A program made the translations under genes and the position numbers. 7,714 nt of DNA, taken from contig CAJUGZ010000044.1 in the NCBI GenBank assembly GCA_910585855.1, forward strand, positions 12,141 to 19,854, given 5' to 3'. This document shows positions 1 through 5,367 of the stretch, in pieces. The notes under the pieces are model-generated. The model saw nothing but the letters and a program-made list of their open reading frames with translations. It had not been told where the DNA came from and did not search any database. Position 1 is the first letter of the stretch, and each line of letters starts with the position of its first letter. The stretch comes from an uncultured Lachnospiraceae bacterium (GTDB lineage: Bacteria > Bacillota_A > Clostridia > Lachnospirales > Lachnospiraceae).

Positions 1-258
1 GAGGGAGGAATTTCGTGGGGAAAGTTACCAACTTATACCGTGGAAAAAGTAAAAAAGAATTTGTTCTATGTAACTTATTCATTTCCATCTCTGCAAGGGG
101 GTTCTAAATACTTAATTTTGGATCGAGAGGACTTCCCTTTTGAGGGAAAAAATTTTTGGAATGATATTTATATTGATCCAGATGATACAGAAAGTATCTA
201 TGTAAAATTTGGGGTTTTTTGGAAATTAACAAGGATAGTGGAGGAGTCAGGAAATTGA
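1..258 (+). CDS. 3' fragment of an array paralog (exported protein family of unknown function)
   Basis: The reading frame is open from the first base and ends at the TGA at 256-258, so the gene starts outside the window. The GTG at 40 is probably only an internal valine codon, because the upstream residues E-G-G-I-S-W-G-K-L-P-T-Y-T already match the paralog at 1931-2581 (its residues 132-144). The 85 visible residues carry the family's C-terminal signature N-D-I-Y-I-D-P-D-D-T-E, followed by F-W-K-L-T-R. They align without gaps to the last 85 residues of the 216-aa paralog. No function is recognised for the family. Its stop codon overlaps the TTG start of the next gene. I am sure of the frame and family membership; the role is unknown. 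Confidence 0.85.
   Translation, partial: EGGISWGKLPTYTVEKVKKNLFYVTYSFPSLQGGSKYLILDREDFPFEGKNFWNDIYIDPDDTESIYVKFGVFWKLTRIVEESGN
1..258 (+). repeat. Direct repeat copy 1 (with 2324-2581)
   Basis: Bases 1-258 align to 2324-2581 with no gaps and about 15 mismatches by my count, roughly 94% identity. The repeat covers the last third of two array genes, including the stop codon. It may extend further left, outside the window. Confidence 0.9.
238..258 (+). promoter_or_regulatory. Translational-coupling junction 1 (SD plus TTGA overlap)
   Basis: A GGAGG Shine-Dalgarno at 240-244 lies 10 nt before TTG at 255, and TTGA joins this start to the upstream stop TGA at 256-258. Nearly the same 21-base block recurs at 1133-1153 and 2561-2581. 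It decides the start of the 255-1052 gene: the longer in-frame TTG at 219 lies inside the upstream gene and lacks a comparable SD. Confidence 0.75.
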
Positions 259-1052
259 GAAAAAAAGTGATATTATATTATGTTTTGATAGGAAGTTTAT
301 TTTTAAGTGGAATATGGTTGGAAAGCATTTGGAAAAGGGAGTACATGATTTTGATAGAAGGTAGTAAAGAAAAGCAGAAAGCAGAAAAAGAAGAGGAGTT
401 TTTAGAAGATTTTATACATATACCAGAAAAGAATTTACTAGAAGTGGATTATTTGATTCGAGGGTGGGAAAGAGAAGAAAAAAATGTAAAAAAAGAAGAG
501 GATTATTATTTAACAATAGAAGAAACTGTTTTTTTGGAAGAACATCTTTGGGGAATTATAATGGGTGCATGGGAGTTTTCGGAAAGAATTGTTGCACTGA
601 AAAAAAATTCAAATCACAGAGAATGGGAAGTAAACTTTAGTGAAGAAGGGATAAGAGAGATGAAATTAGATATGGTAGATATATGGTATACTAAAGAACA
701 TGTATGGTGTAGGACACCAGCACCAAGAAGGTTTTTTTCCAATCAAACAGATATTTATTTATATAGTATTTATGGAGGATTGGTAGAGATCAAATTTCCT
801 GTTTATCAAATTGAACAGATGGATACAGGAACAATATTTTTAGATAATGTTTACAGTGAAACGGGATATGATGAAGTGGAATTAGATTGGATGAAAGGGT
901 TTTATCATGTTTCCTATTCTATGATGGATGCAGAAGGAGCAGGAAGAATGACTGGCTATTATCCAGCTAATGATATTTATATTGATCCAGAGAATACAGA
1001 TGTTATTTATGTGGATTTTTGTGGTCTTTGGAAGATGGTAAGATTTCAATAA
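255..1052 (+). CDS. Array paralog A: membrane-anchored or secreted protein of unknown function
   Basis: A protein of 265 aa if started at TTG 255. I prefer this to TTG 219 because of the GGAGG at 240-244 and the 4-nt overlap with the preceding stop. Residues 1-24 (M-R-K-K, then a hydrophobic run) look like a signal sequence or signal anchor; no lipobox is evident. A lysine/glutamate-rich linker spans about 36-90. The conserved core begins with F-L-E-E-H-L-W-G (93-100) and A-W-E-F (105-108). Next come I-Y-G-G-L (172-176) and M-D-T-G-x-I-x-L-D (189-197), and the C-terminal N-D-I-Y-I-D-P-E-N-T (239-248) with F-C-G-L-W-K-M-V-R (255-263). The M-D-T-G block groups it with the 1308-1934 copy rather than with the other paralogs. 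It has a longer linker than the B and C copies. The family is not one I can name. An immunity-like role beside the injection genes is inference from position, export signal and tandem copies. Confidence 0.85.
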   Translation: MRKKVILYYVLIGSLFLSGIWLESIWKREYMILIEGSKEKQKAEKEEEFLEDFIHIPEKNLLEVDYLIRGWEREEKNVKKEEDYYLTIEETVFLEEHLWGIIMGAWEFSERIVALKKNSNHREWEVNFSEEGIREMKLDMVDIWYTKEHVWCRTPAPRRFFSNQTDIYLYSIYGGLVEIKFPVYQIEQMDTGTIFLDNVYSETGYDEVELDWMKGFYHVSYSMMDAEGAGRMTGYYPANDIYIDPENTDVIYVDFCGLWKMVRFQ

Positions 1053-1069
1053 GAAATAAAAAAGAAAAC

Positions 1070-1153
1070 AGGGAAAAATTTATGTGAAAAAAGGGTGGAA
1101 AAATTTGTGATTTTTGGAAATTAGTAAGAACAGTGGAGGAGTCAGAAAATTGA
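1070..1153 (+). pseudogene. Relic of the 3' end of a deleted array unit
   Basis: The sequence between paralog A and the next copy ends with the tail of another family member. From 1106 the frame reads C-D-F-W-K-L-V-R-T-V-E-E-S-E-N and stops at TGA 1151-1153. This matches the ends of the window-edge and 1931-2581 genes (F-W-K-L-T-R-I-V-E-E/D-S). Upstream, about 1070-1100, the DNA still resembles the part encoding N-I-Y-V-K-F but is out of frame and has lost the preceding homology. The most economical reading is that most of one array unit was deleted and about 80 bases of its 3' end remain, including the coupling junction for the next gene. The left boundary is approximate. Confidence 0.65.
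1133..1153 (+). promoter_or_regulatory. Translational-coupling junction 2 (SD plus TTGA overlap)
   Basis: GGAGG at 1135-1139 sits 10 nt upstream of TTG 1150, and TTGA overlaps the relic's stop at 1151-1153. It is almost identical to the junctions at 238-258 and 2561-2581. It marks the probable original start of the frameshifted copy that follows. Confidence 0.7.
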
Positions 1154-1281
1154 GAAAGAAAATGATACTATGTTATGTTTTGATAGAAAGTTTATTTTTT
1201 TTAAGTGGAGTATGGCAGGGAAATATTTGGGAAAGAGAACATATGGTTTTGGTAGAGGAAAGTAAAAAAGCGGAAAAGTAG
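1150..1281 (+). pseudogene. Detached signal/leader portion of paralog B' (frameshifted)
   Basis: From TTG 1150 this frame encodes 43 residues: M-R-K-K, a hydrophobic segment (I-L-C-Y-V-L-I-E-S-L-F-F-L-S-G) and a charged stretch ending E-S-K-K-A-E-K before TAG at 1279-1281. It closely parallels residues 1-43 of the 255-1052 protein. The rest of the protein continues in another frame and reaches 1934. One extra A in the A-run at 1264-1269 would join the two parts and give a linker reading S-K-K-S-G-K-V-E-K, similar to the G-K-G-Q-V-E-K of a sister copy. As written, the leader is cut off from its domain. A sequencing error, a real mutation, or recoding on the A-run are all possible. Confidence 0.7.
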
Positions 1282-1307
1282 AAAAGGAAATAGACGAAGG
1301 GAGGAAA

Positions 1308-1934
1308 TTGGAAAAAAGGTGGGATTTGGCTTATGAAAGAGGAAAAGAGGAAAAATTTTCGGAACTAAGTGAAGAGGAAAAAGAATTTTTAAAGGAATAT
1401 CTGTATGGTACTTGGTGTTTTTCAGATTGTATCATGGAATTAAGTGAAACAAAGGAAAATGGGGCAGAATCAAATTTTAGTTATATAGGAAAGGAAATGA
1501 TAAAATTTTATGCTGATATAAAATTTGAAGAAAACTGTGTTAGATTTGAAGCTGTTTCACTTAACGAAAATAAATTTTGTAATACAAAAGATCCCTATTT
1601 ATTTGCAATATATGGAGGAATTTCGCTTCCAAATGAGGAATTTCAGTTAGGTTATTATGTAAATTATAATATAGAAAAAATGGAAACAGGTCAGATTCAA
1701 CTGGATCATGTTTTTTATCCAGATGGTTATGAAGAAGTAGAAGTGGAGTGGATGAAAGATTGGATTCATGTAACATATTATCCTGTAGATGCACTAGAAG
1801 AAAGCCGATTAGTTCGGCATATAATTGCAAATGATATTTATATTGATCCGAATAGTGAAGAAACGATGTATATTGATTTTTGCGGGTTATGGAAAATGAA
1901 AAAATGGTCTATTTCTTGGGGGAATGAAAGATGA
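1308..1934 (+). CDS. Array paralog B' body, lacking its leader because of an upstream frameshift
   Basis: This 208-aa open frame from TTG 1308 contains the conserved core but no signal sequence. Motifs are F-L-K-E-Y-L-Y-G-T-W (27-36), I-Y-G-G-I-S (101-106), M-E-T-G-x-I-x-L-D (125-133), G-Y-E-E-V-E (140-145), N-D-I-Y-I-D-P (175-181) and F-C-G-L-W-K-M (191-197). The open frame actually extends back to 1266, so TTG 1308 is only the first usable start. Its GGAGG (1300-1304) lies just 3 nt away, a poor spacing. The natural gene was probably 1150-1934 with the leader described separately. It is closest in motif content to the 255-1052 paralog. ATGA at 1931-1934 couples it to the next gene. If translated alone, the product would stay in the cytoplasm, unlike its sisters. 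Function unknown. Confidence 0.7.
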   Translation: MEKRWDLAYERGKEEKFSELSEEEKEFLKEYLYGTWCFSDCIMELSETKENGAESNFSYIGKEMIKFYADIKFEENCVRFEAVSLNENKFCNTKDPYLFAIYGGISLPNEEFQLGYYVNYNIEKMETGQIQLDHVFYPDGYEEVEVEWMKDWIHVTYYPVDALEESRLVRHIIANDIYIDPNSEETMYIDFCGLWKMKKWSISWGNER

Positions 1935-2581
1935 AGAAACGAATTTTTGTATTGCTTTTAGGAATGAGTATTAGTTTATTTTATTGTGGTTTTTGTGTAG
2001 GAATGATAGAGGGAAAAGGACAATTAGAAAAAGGATTTTTTCCTCAAAGTGTAAATTGGCAGAAAGTAAGGGAAGGAAAACGATATTTGGATCTTATGGA
2101 AGAGAAAAAAGAAAAGTTTCTGGAAGAACATCTTTATGGAAAATGGAGATTTTTAGAAGTGGTAAGAAGGGATATTTTATCCGACTATACATTAAGTAAA
2201 AATGGACAGGAAGAATTAAAAGAAATGGTAATTTTAGAATATCAAAAGGAATGGGTAAAACATCCATTGAAAAAAGGGCAAAATTCTTTTTCTGATCCAA
2301 GAGATATGTGGATTTTTGCATTGGAGGGAGGAATTTCGTGGGGAAAGTTACCAACTTATACCGTGGAAAAAGTAAAAAGGAATTTGATCCATGTAACTTA
2401 TTCGTTTCCATCTCTGCAAGGGGGTTCAAACTACTTAATTCTGGATCGAGAGGACTTTCCTTTTGAGGAAAAAAATTTTGGGAATGATATTTATATTGAT
2501 CCAGATGATACAGAAAATATCTATGTAAAATTTGGAGGTTTTTGGAAATTAACAAGGATAGTGGAGGATTCAGAAAATTGA
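1931..2581 (+). CDS. Array paralog B: exported or membrane-anchored protein of unknown function
   Basis: A 216-aa protein from ATG 1931, which overlaps the preceding stop in ATGA; the SD is a weak G-rich stretch before 1925. Residues 1-25 (M-K-K-R, then I-F-V-L-L-L-G-M-S-I-S-L-F-Y-C-G) form a signal sequence or anchor. The cysteines at 19 and 22 are not in a convincing lipobox. The core has F-L-E-E-H-L-Y-G-K-W-R-F (63-74), M-V-I-L-E-Y-Q-K-E (99-107), M-W-I-F-A-L-E-G-G-I-S-W (126-137), Y-T-V-E-K-V (143-148), N-D-I-Y-I-D-P-D-D-T-E (185-195) and F-W-K-L-T-R (204-209). The N-terminus is nearly identical to the next gene, and the C-terminal third is nearly identical to the fragment at the window start, so it belongs to a recently duplicating subfamily. 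No known domain is recognised. Immunity or cell-surface protection is inference from context. Confidence 0.9.
   Translation: MKKRIFVLLLGMSISLFYCGFCVGMIEGKGQLEKGFFPQSVNWQKVREGKRYLDLMEEKKEKFLEEHLYGKWRFLEVVRRDILSDYTLSKNGQEELKEMVILEYQKEWVKHPLKKGQNSFSDPRDMWIFALEGGISWGKLPTYTVEKVKRNLIHVTYSFPSLQGGSNYLILDREDFPFEEKNFGNDIYIDPDDTENIYVKFGGFWKLTRIVEDSEN
1950..1989 (+). repeat. 40-bp exact repeat in leader region (with 2600-2639)
   Basis: Forty bases encoding most of the hydrophobic leader segment are identical to 2600-2639. They are embedded in longer high similarity between the two adjacent paralogs, consistent with recent duplication or gene conversion. Confidence 0.85.
2324..2581 (+). repeat. Direct repeat copy 2 (with 1-258)
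   Basis: Gap-free match to bases 1-258 with about 15 mismatches by my count. It covers the 3' third of paralog B up to its stop codon. The two copies are about 2.3 kb apart, with more divergent paralogs between them. Confidence 0.9.
2561..2581 (+). promoter_or_regulatory. Translational-coupling junction 3 (SD plus TTGA overlap)
   Basis: GGAGG at 2563-2567 is followed 10 nt later by TTG 2578, with TTGA overlapping the stop of the upstream paralog. It is the third copy of the block at 238-258 and 1133-1153. It supports TTG 2578 over the in-frame TTG at 2542, whose GGAGG is only 3 nt away and whose extra 12 residues are simply the upstream gene's tail read in another frame. Confidence 0.75.
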
Positions 2582-3291
2582 GAAAGAAAAGGATTTTTAT
2601 ATTGCTTTTAGGAATGAGTATTAGTTTATTTTATTGTGGATTTTGTCTAGGAATAGTAGAAGGAAAAGGACAAGTGGAAAAAGGTTTTTTCCCTCAAAAT
2701 GTAAATAGACAAAAAATAAAAGAAGGAGAACGATATTTGGTTTTTATGGAGGAGAAGAAGAAAGAATTTTTGGAAGATCACCTCTATGGACAGTGGAGAT
2801 TTTTAGAAAAAGTGGCATCTGGTTATGATGAAGAGTATGGATTGACTGAAATTGGAGAAAGAGAGTTAAAAAGGATGGTTATTTTAGAATACCAGAAGGA
2901 ATTTGTAAGACATCCTTTAAAGGATGGTCAAGCATCTTTTACGAACCCTAAAGATATGTGGATTTTTGGGATATGCGGAGGTCTTTCTTGGGGGAAACAG
3001 CCAGTTTATACAATGGAAAAAATGAAAGAAAGTTGGATTGTTTTAGGGAATTTAAGGGAAAAAAGTAAAATCTATCATGCAAGAGTGCCGGGTGCAAAAG
3101 TTGAGAATTTTATACATATAAAGTATGGGTTTCAGACTTCACAGGAGGAATGGAAAGATTCTGATTATCAGGAAGATTATTTTGGAAGTAATATTTATGT
3201 GGATCCAGATGATACAGAAAGTATTTATGTGGAGTTTTGCGGTCTTTGGAAAATGGTAAGAACAGGAGAGAAAGATGGAGAGGGATATTGA
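2578..3291 (+). CDS. Array paralog C: exported or membrane-anchored protein of unknown function
   Basis: A 237-aa protein with the preferred start TTG 2578 (SD at 2563-2567, TTGA coupling). The leader M-R-K-K-R-I-F-I-L-L-L-G-M-S-I-S is almost the same as in paralog B. The core has F-L-E-D-H-L-Y-G-Q-W-R-F (64-75), M-V-I-L-E-Y-Q-K-E (100-108), M-W-I-F-G-I-C-G-G-L-S-W (127-138), N-I-Y-V-D-P-D-D-T-E (205-214) and F-C-G-L-W-K-M-V-R (220-228). Compared with paralog B it has about 25 extra residues around 152-176, just where B and the window-edge copy are most alike, so the C-terminal halves differ in structure. It is the last array member, and its 3' end overlaps the start of the 193-aa gene, which ties the array to the injection genes. 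No named domain is recognised. Confidence 0.88.
   Translation: MRKKRIFILLLGMSISLFYCGFCLGIVEGKGQVEKGFFPQNVNRQKIKEGERYLVFMEEKKKEFLEDHLYGQWRFLEKVASGYDEEYGLTEIGERELKRMVILEYQKEFVRHPLKDGQASFTNPKDMWIFGICGGLSWGKQPVYTMEKMKESWIVLGNLREKSKIYHARVPGAKVENFIHIKYGFQTSQEEWKDSDYQEDYFGSNIYVDPDDTESIYVEFCGLWKMVRTGEKDGEGY
2600..2639 (+). repeat. 40-bp exact repeat in leader region (with 1950-1989)
   Basis: Identical 40-base segment shared with the adjacent upstream paralog, encoding the hydrophobic part of the leader. Confidence 0.85.
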
Positions 3292-3856
3292 AATTTTAAA
3301 AAAGAGAGAAGAACAGAAAAAAGAAAAGTATCAGACGTTGGAAGATGGGATTTATTTGGACGGGAGAATTTTGAATTTTGAGAGAAAAGTTGTTTTAAAT
3401 ACATTTACTATGCTGATTCCTGATACGATGAAGCAGATGCCAAAGGAATATGCAAGGATAAAATATCCGTCAGAATTTCGCCCGCAGCAGATTTTTACAA
3501 CATCTGATTTAGATGTCAATATGGGATTTACTGTATTTTCAAAGCAGATACAGCAGGAAGATCGAATGGAACTTTTACAGCAGATGCAGGAAACAGTCTA
3601 TCGGGCAAATCAGGATGGAAAGCAAAATGCATGTGTATTGTTAAAGCAGGTTTCAGGCGGTTATTTTACTTTTCGCAGTTATATAATGGACAGCGATTTA
3701 TTTCAGATGATGGCATTGATAACGGTTGGAGAATGGCTGATACAGGGAAATTTTCACTGTGTTTATTCAGAACATATAAAGTGGAAACGGATTGTTTTAT
3801 TGATGTTAGAAACGATACAGATATTGGAGAAAGAGGAAGATACAGATAAAATATAA
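3275..3856 (+). CDS. 193-aa protein, possible DcrB/DUF1795-like (Eag-type) loading factor
   Basis: ATG 3275 has an AGGAGA SD at 3263-3268 and overlaps the end of paralog C by 17 nt. The protein has no signal sequence and should be cytoplasmic. Residues 1-22 are charged and helical. A mixed alpha/beta domain follows: F-T-M-L-I-P-D-T-M (44-52), Y-A-R-I-K-Y-P (59-65), P-Q-Q-I-F-T-T (70-76) and N-M-G-F-T-V-F (82-88). After that come a helix (93-112), strands around G-G-Y-F-T-F-R-S-Y (128-136) and a terminal helix (169-187). This pattern of a short strand with 'IP', a Y-P step, a polar strand and a long helix resembles the DcrB/DUF1795 fold. In type VI secretion, Eag proteins of that family act as chaperones that load effectors with membrane helices onto VgrG. 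It sits 21 nt upstream of a VgrG gene, which fits. The fold assignment is my inference from pattern, not a search result. Confidence 0.5.
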   Translation: MERDIEILKKREEQKKEKYQTLEDGIYLDGRILNFERKVVLNTFTMLIPDTMKQMPKEYARIKYPSEFRPQQIFTTSDLDVNMGFTVFSKQIQQEDRMELLQQMQETVYRANQDGKQNACVLLKQVSGGYFTFRSYIMDSDLFQMMALITVGEWLIQGNFHCVYSEHIKWKRIVLLMLETIQILEKEEDTDKI

Positions 3857-3877
3857 AAACAACAGGAGGAAAAAAGT

Positions 3878-5272
3878 ATGCGTGCAGTAAGATTAGCAGT
3901 AGAACCATTTGAATTTATTAATTATAGGGAAGTTTCTTGTATAAGAGAATTAAACCAGCATGGAACACTTCGTATTACAGGTTTAGTTGCACAGGATAAG
4001 GTACAGGAATATCAAAACATTGCTTTAAAGGAAACTTGGGTTTGTGTAAAAGCAATCTCTGAAAAAGGGGAGGAGCAGCATTTTTTTGATGGAGTTTTGA
4101 CCGGATTTTGGATGCAGCAGGAGGATCAGTCTTCTGTTTTAACAATCGAATTAAAGACAGGGAGTTATTTATTGGATTTTGAGTGCCATACTCGTTCTTT
4201 TCAGGATTCAAAATTTCGATATGCTGATGTGATTTCTGCTTGTATGATGCCAATAGGAGGGCAGTTTATTTTATTAAAGAAAAAGATGGAAACGATTGGA
4301 CATATGCTGCTGCAATATCAGGAAACGGATTGGGAATTTTTAAAAAGAGTTGCTTCTTATGCAGGAATAGTAATAATTCCAGAAGATATCACACCCGGAA
4401 AAAAACTTTATTTTGGTTATAAGATAAAACCTGTAATAGAAGAAATTATAACGGATAGTTTTTGCCAGAAACAGGATTATGAACTCTATCAGAAAAAAGT
4501 AAAATCCGGTGAAAAGGGACTGCATCTTTCTGATTTTGTCAGTTATTTTGTCCAAAGCAGAGAACTTTATGGGTTGGGAGAAACCGTTCGGTTTCAAGGA
4601 AATTATTTTGTAATTGGTCAGATAAAAAGCTGGCTTTTGGGACAGGAATTATATCAGGAATATCATTTGATTCGGAAAAAAGAGGGGATTTCTGCACCGA
4701 TTTTTCATTCTAAATTATCGGGAGTTTCCCTTAAAGCAAATGTAACTGCCGTAAAAAGTACGATGATTCAGGTGCAGATAGAGGAGGATGAAAATAAAGA
4801 ATTGGCAAGGAATTGCTGGTTTGATTATGCAACGGTTTATTCTACGCCGGATGGGACAGGCTGGTACTGTATGCCGGAAGTCGGAGATCAGGTTCGATTG
4901 GTTTTTCCGGATCAGAAAGAGGAACATGCTTATACAGCAAGCAGTATTCATATGGGGGATAATAAAGAACGAAAAAATCCAGATGAAAAGTCATGGAAGA
5001 ATAAACAGAAAAAAGAGATTTTATTTACACCAGATGCGATTATTTTAAGAAATAATAAAGGGCTGTTTGTGGAATTATCGGATCAAAAAGGGATTCGGGT
5101 AGGAAGTAATAAGGATATTTTAATACAGGCAGGCGGTACAGTTCGGATGGTTAGTAAAAAGGCAGGGATTTCTTTATCTGCACAGGATACTTTGCAGATG
5201 CAGCAGGGAGCAGCAAAGATTCGGATGAAAGAGGATATTTCGATTCGTGGTGGGAAAATTTATATGAATTGA
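3878..5272 (+). CDS. VgrG-like spike protein (phage late control gpD / Pvc8 type), copy 1
   Basis: A complete 464-aa protein with a strong AGGAGG at 3864-3869. In this family a trimer forms the tip spike of a contractile tail and carries effectors or a PAAR-like cap. The N-terminal part (1-270) is gp27/gpD-like. It includes H-F-F-D-G-V-L-T-G (68-76) and the diagnostic L-Q-Y-Q-E-T-D-W-E-F-L-K-R (145-157), equivalent to the Q-Y-x-E-S-D-x-x-F motif of VgrG. An OB-fold gp5-like part spans about 283-350, with W-Y-C-M-P-E-V-G-D-Q-V-R-L-V-F-P (329-344). The C-terminus (about 380-464) has short strand repeats (A-I-I-L-R-N-N; G-I-R-V-G-S-N-K-D-I; G-I-S-L-S-A; D-I-S-I-R-G-G-K) expected of the triple beta-spike. 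No lysozyme or other toxin domain is fused, and it is shorter than the usual 600-plus aa of proteobacterial VgrG. Its class is firm; the exact type of injection system is not. Confidence 0.9.
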   Translation: MRAVRLAVEPFEFINYREVSCIRELNQHGTLRITGLVAQDKVQEYQNIALKETWVCVKAISEKGEEQHFFDGVLTGFWMQQEDQSSVLTIELKTGSYLLDFECHTRSFQDSKFRYADVISACMMPIGGQFILLKKKMETIGHMLLQYQETDWEFLKRVASYAGIVIIPEDITPGKKLYFGYKIKPVIEEIITDSFCQKQDYELYQKKVKSGEKGLHLSDFVSYFVQSRELYGLGETVRFQGNYFVIGQIKSWLLGQELYQEYHLIRKKEGISAPIFHSKLSGVSLKANVTAVKSTMIQVQIEEDENKELARNCWFDYATVYSTPDGTGWYCMPEVGDQVRLVFPDQKEEHAYTASSIHMGDNKERKNPDEKSWKNKQKKEILFTPDAIILRNNKGLFVELSDQKGIRVGSNKDILIQAGGTVRMVSKKAGISLSAQDTLQMQQGAAKIRMKEDISIRGGKIYMN

Positions 5273-5294
5273 CGCTGAAAGCCGAATGAAAAGA

Positions 5295-5339
5295 TTCCAG
5301 TTGTGCGGTTGCTGGTGAATCGCAGCCGTACAACTGGAA
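5295..5339 (+). other. Intercistronic stem-loop, 18-bp stem, 9-nt loop
   Basis: Arms 5295-5312 and 5322-5339 pair over 18 positions, with two G-U wobbles when read as + strand RNA. The loop is TGGTGAATC. It lies in the only sizable gap (5273-5367) of the right-hand cluster. No T-run follows the stem on the + strand; only A-rich sequence leads into the next SD. It is therefore not a standard rho-independent terminator for this operon. On the minus strand the stem would be followed by a weak TCTTTTC tract. Plausible roles are mRNA processing, 3'-end protection of the VgrG message, or partial attenuation. Confidence 0.75.
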
Positions 5340-5367
5340 AAAATTATAATAAATAGGAGGGGATAGA

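Noticed and set aside
219..258. Longer start (TTG 219) for paralog A, and likewise TTG 2542 for paralog C
   Set aside because: The extra 12 residues are the upstream gene's tail read in another frame. SD spacing and TTGA coupling favour 255 and 2578.
1931..2005. Lipoprotein signal in paralogs B and C (cysteines near residues 19-22)
   Set aside because: Residues before the cysteines (L-F-Y-C, C-G-F-C) do not fit a lipobox; an uncleaved anchor or ordinary signal peptide is as likely.
2094..2555. 153-codon minus-strand open frame
   Set aside because: It lies wholly opposite paralog B, whose family conservation is clear. The purine-rich + strand leaves few stops on the complement, and the translation shows no family pattern.
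1..3291. CRISPR or short tandem repeat array
   Set aside because: The repetition is of whole protein-coding units of 0.65-0.8 kb, not short repeats with spacers.
3631..3849. 72-codon open frame overlapping the 193-aa gene
   Set aside because: Lies in a second frame within a better-supported gene and has no SD or recognisable pattern.
4580..4595. Small inverted repeat GAAACC-GTTC-GGTTTC
   Set aside because: A 6-bp stem inside the VgrG coding region with no positional meaning; expected by chance.
5295..5339. Calling the hairpin a rho-independent terminator for the + strand operon
   Set aside because: The stem is followed by A-rich, not T-rich, sequence on the + strand.
5345..5350. Perfect TATAAT just before the 5368 gene
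   Set aside because: No -35-like hexamer at 16-18 nt upstream (that position is inside the hairpin arm), and transcription would begin inside the SD. Chance in AT-rich sequence is more likely.
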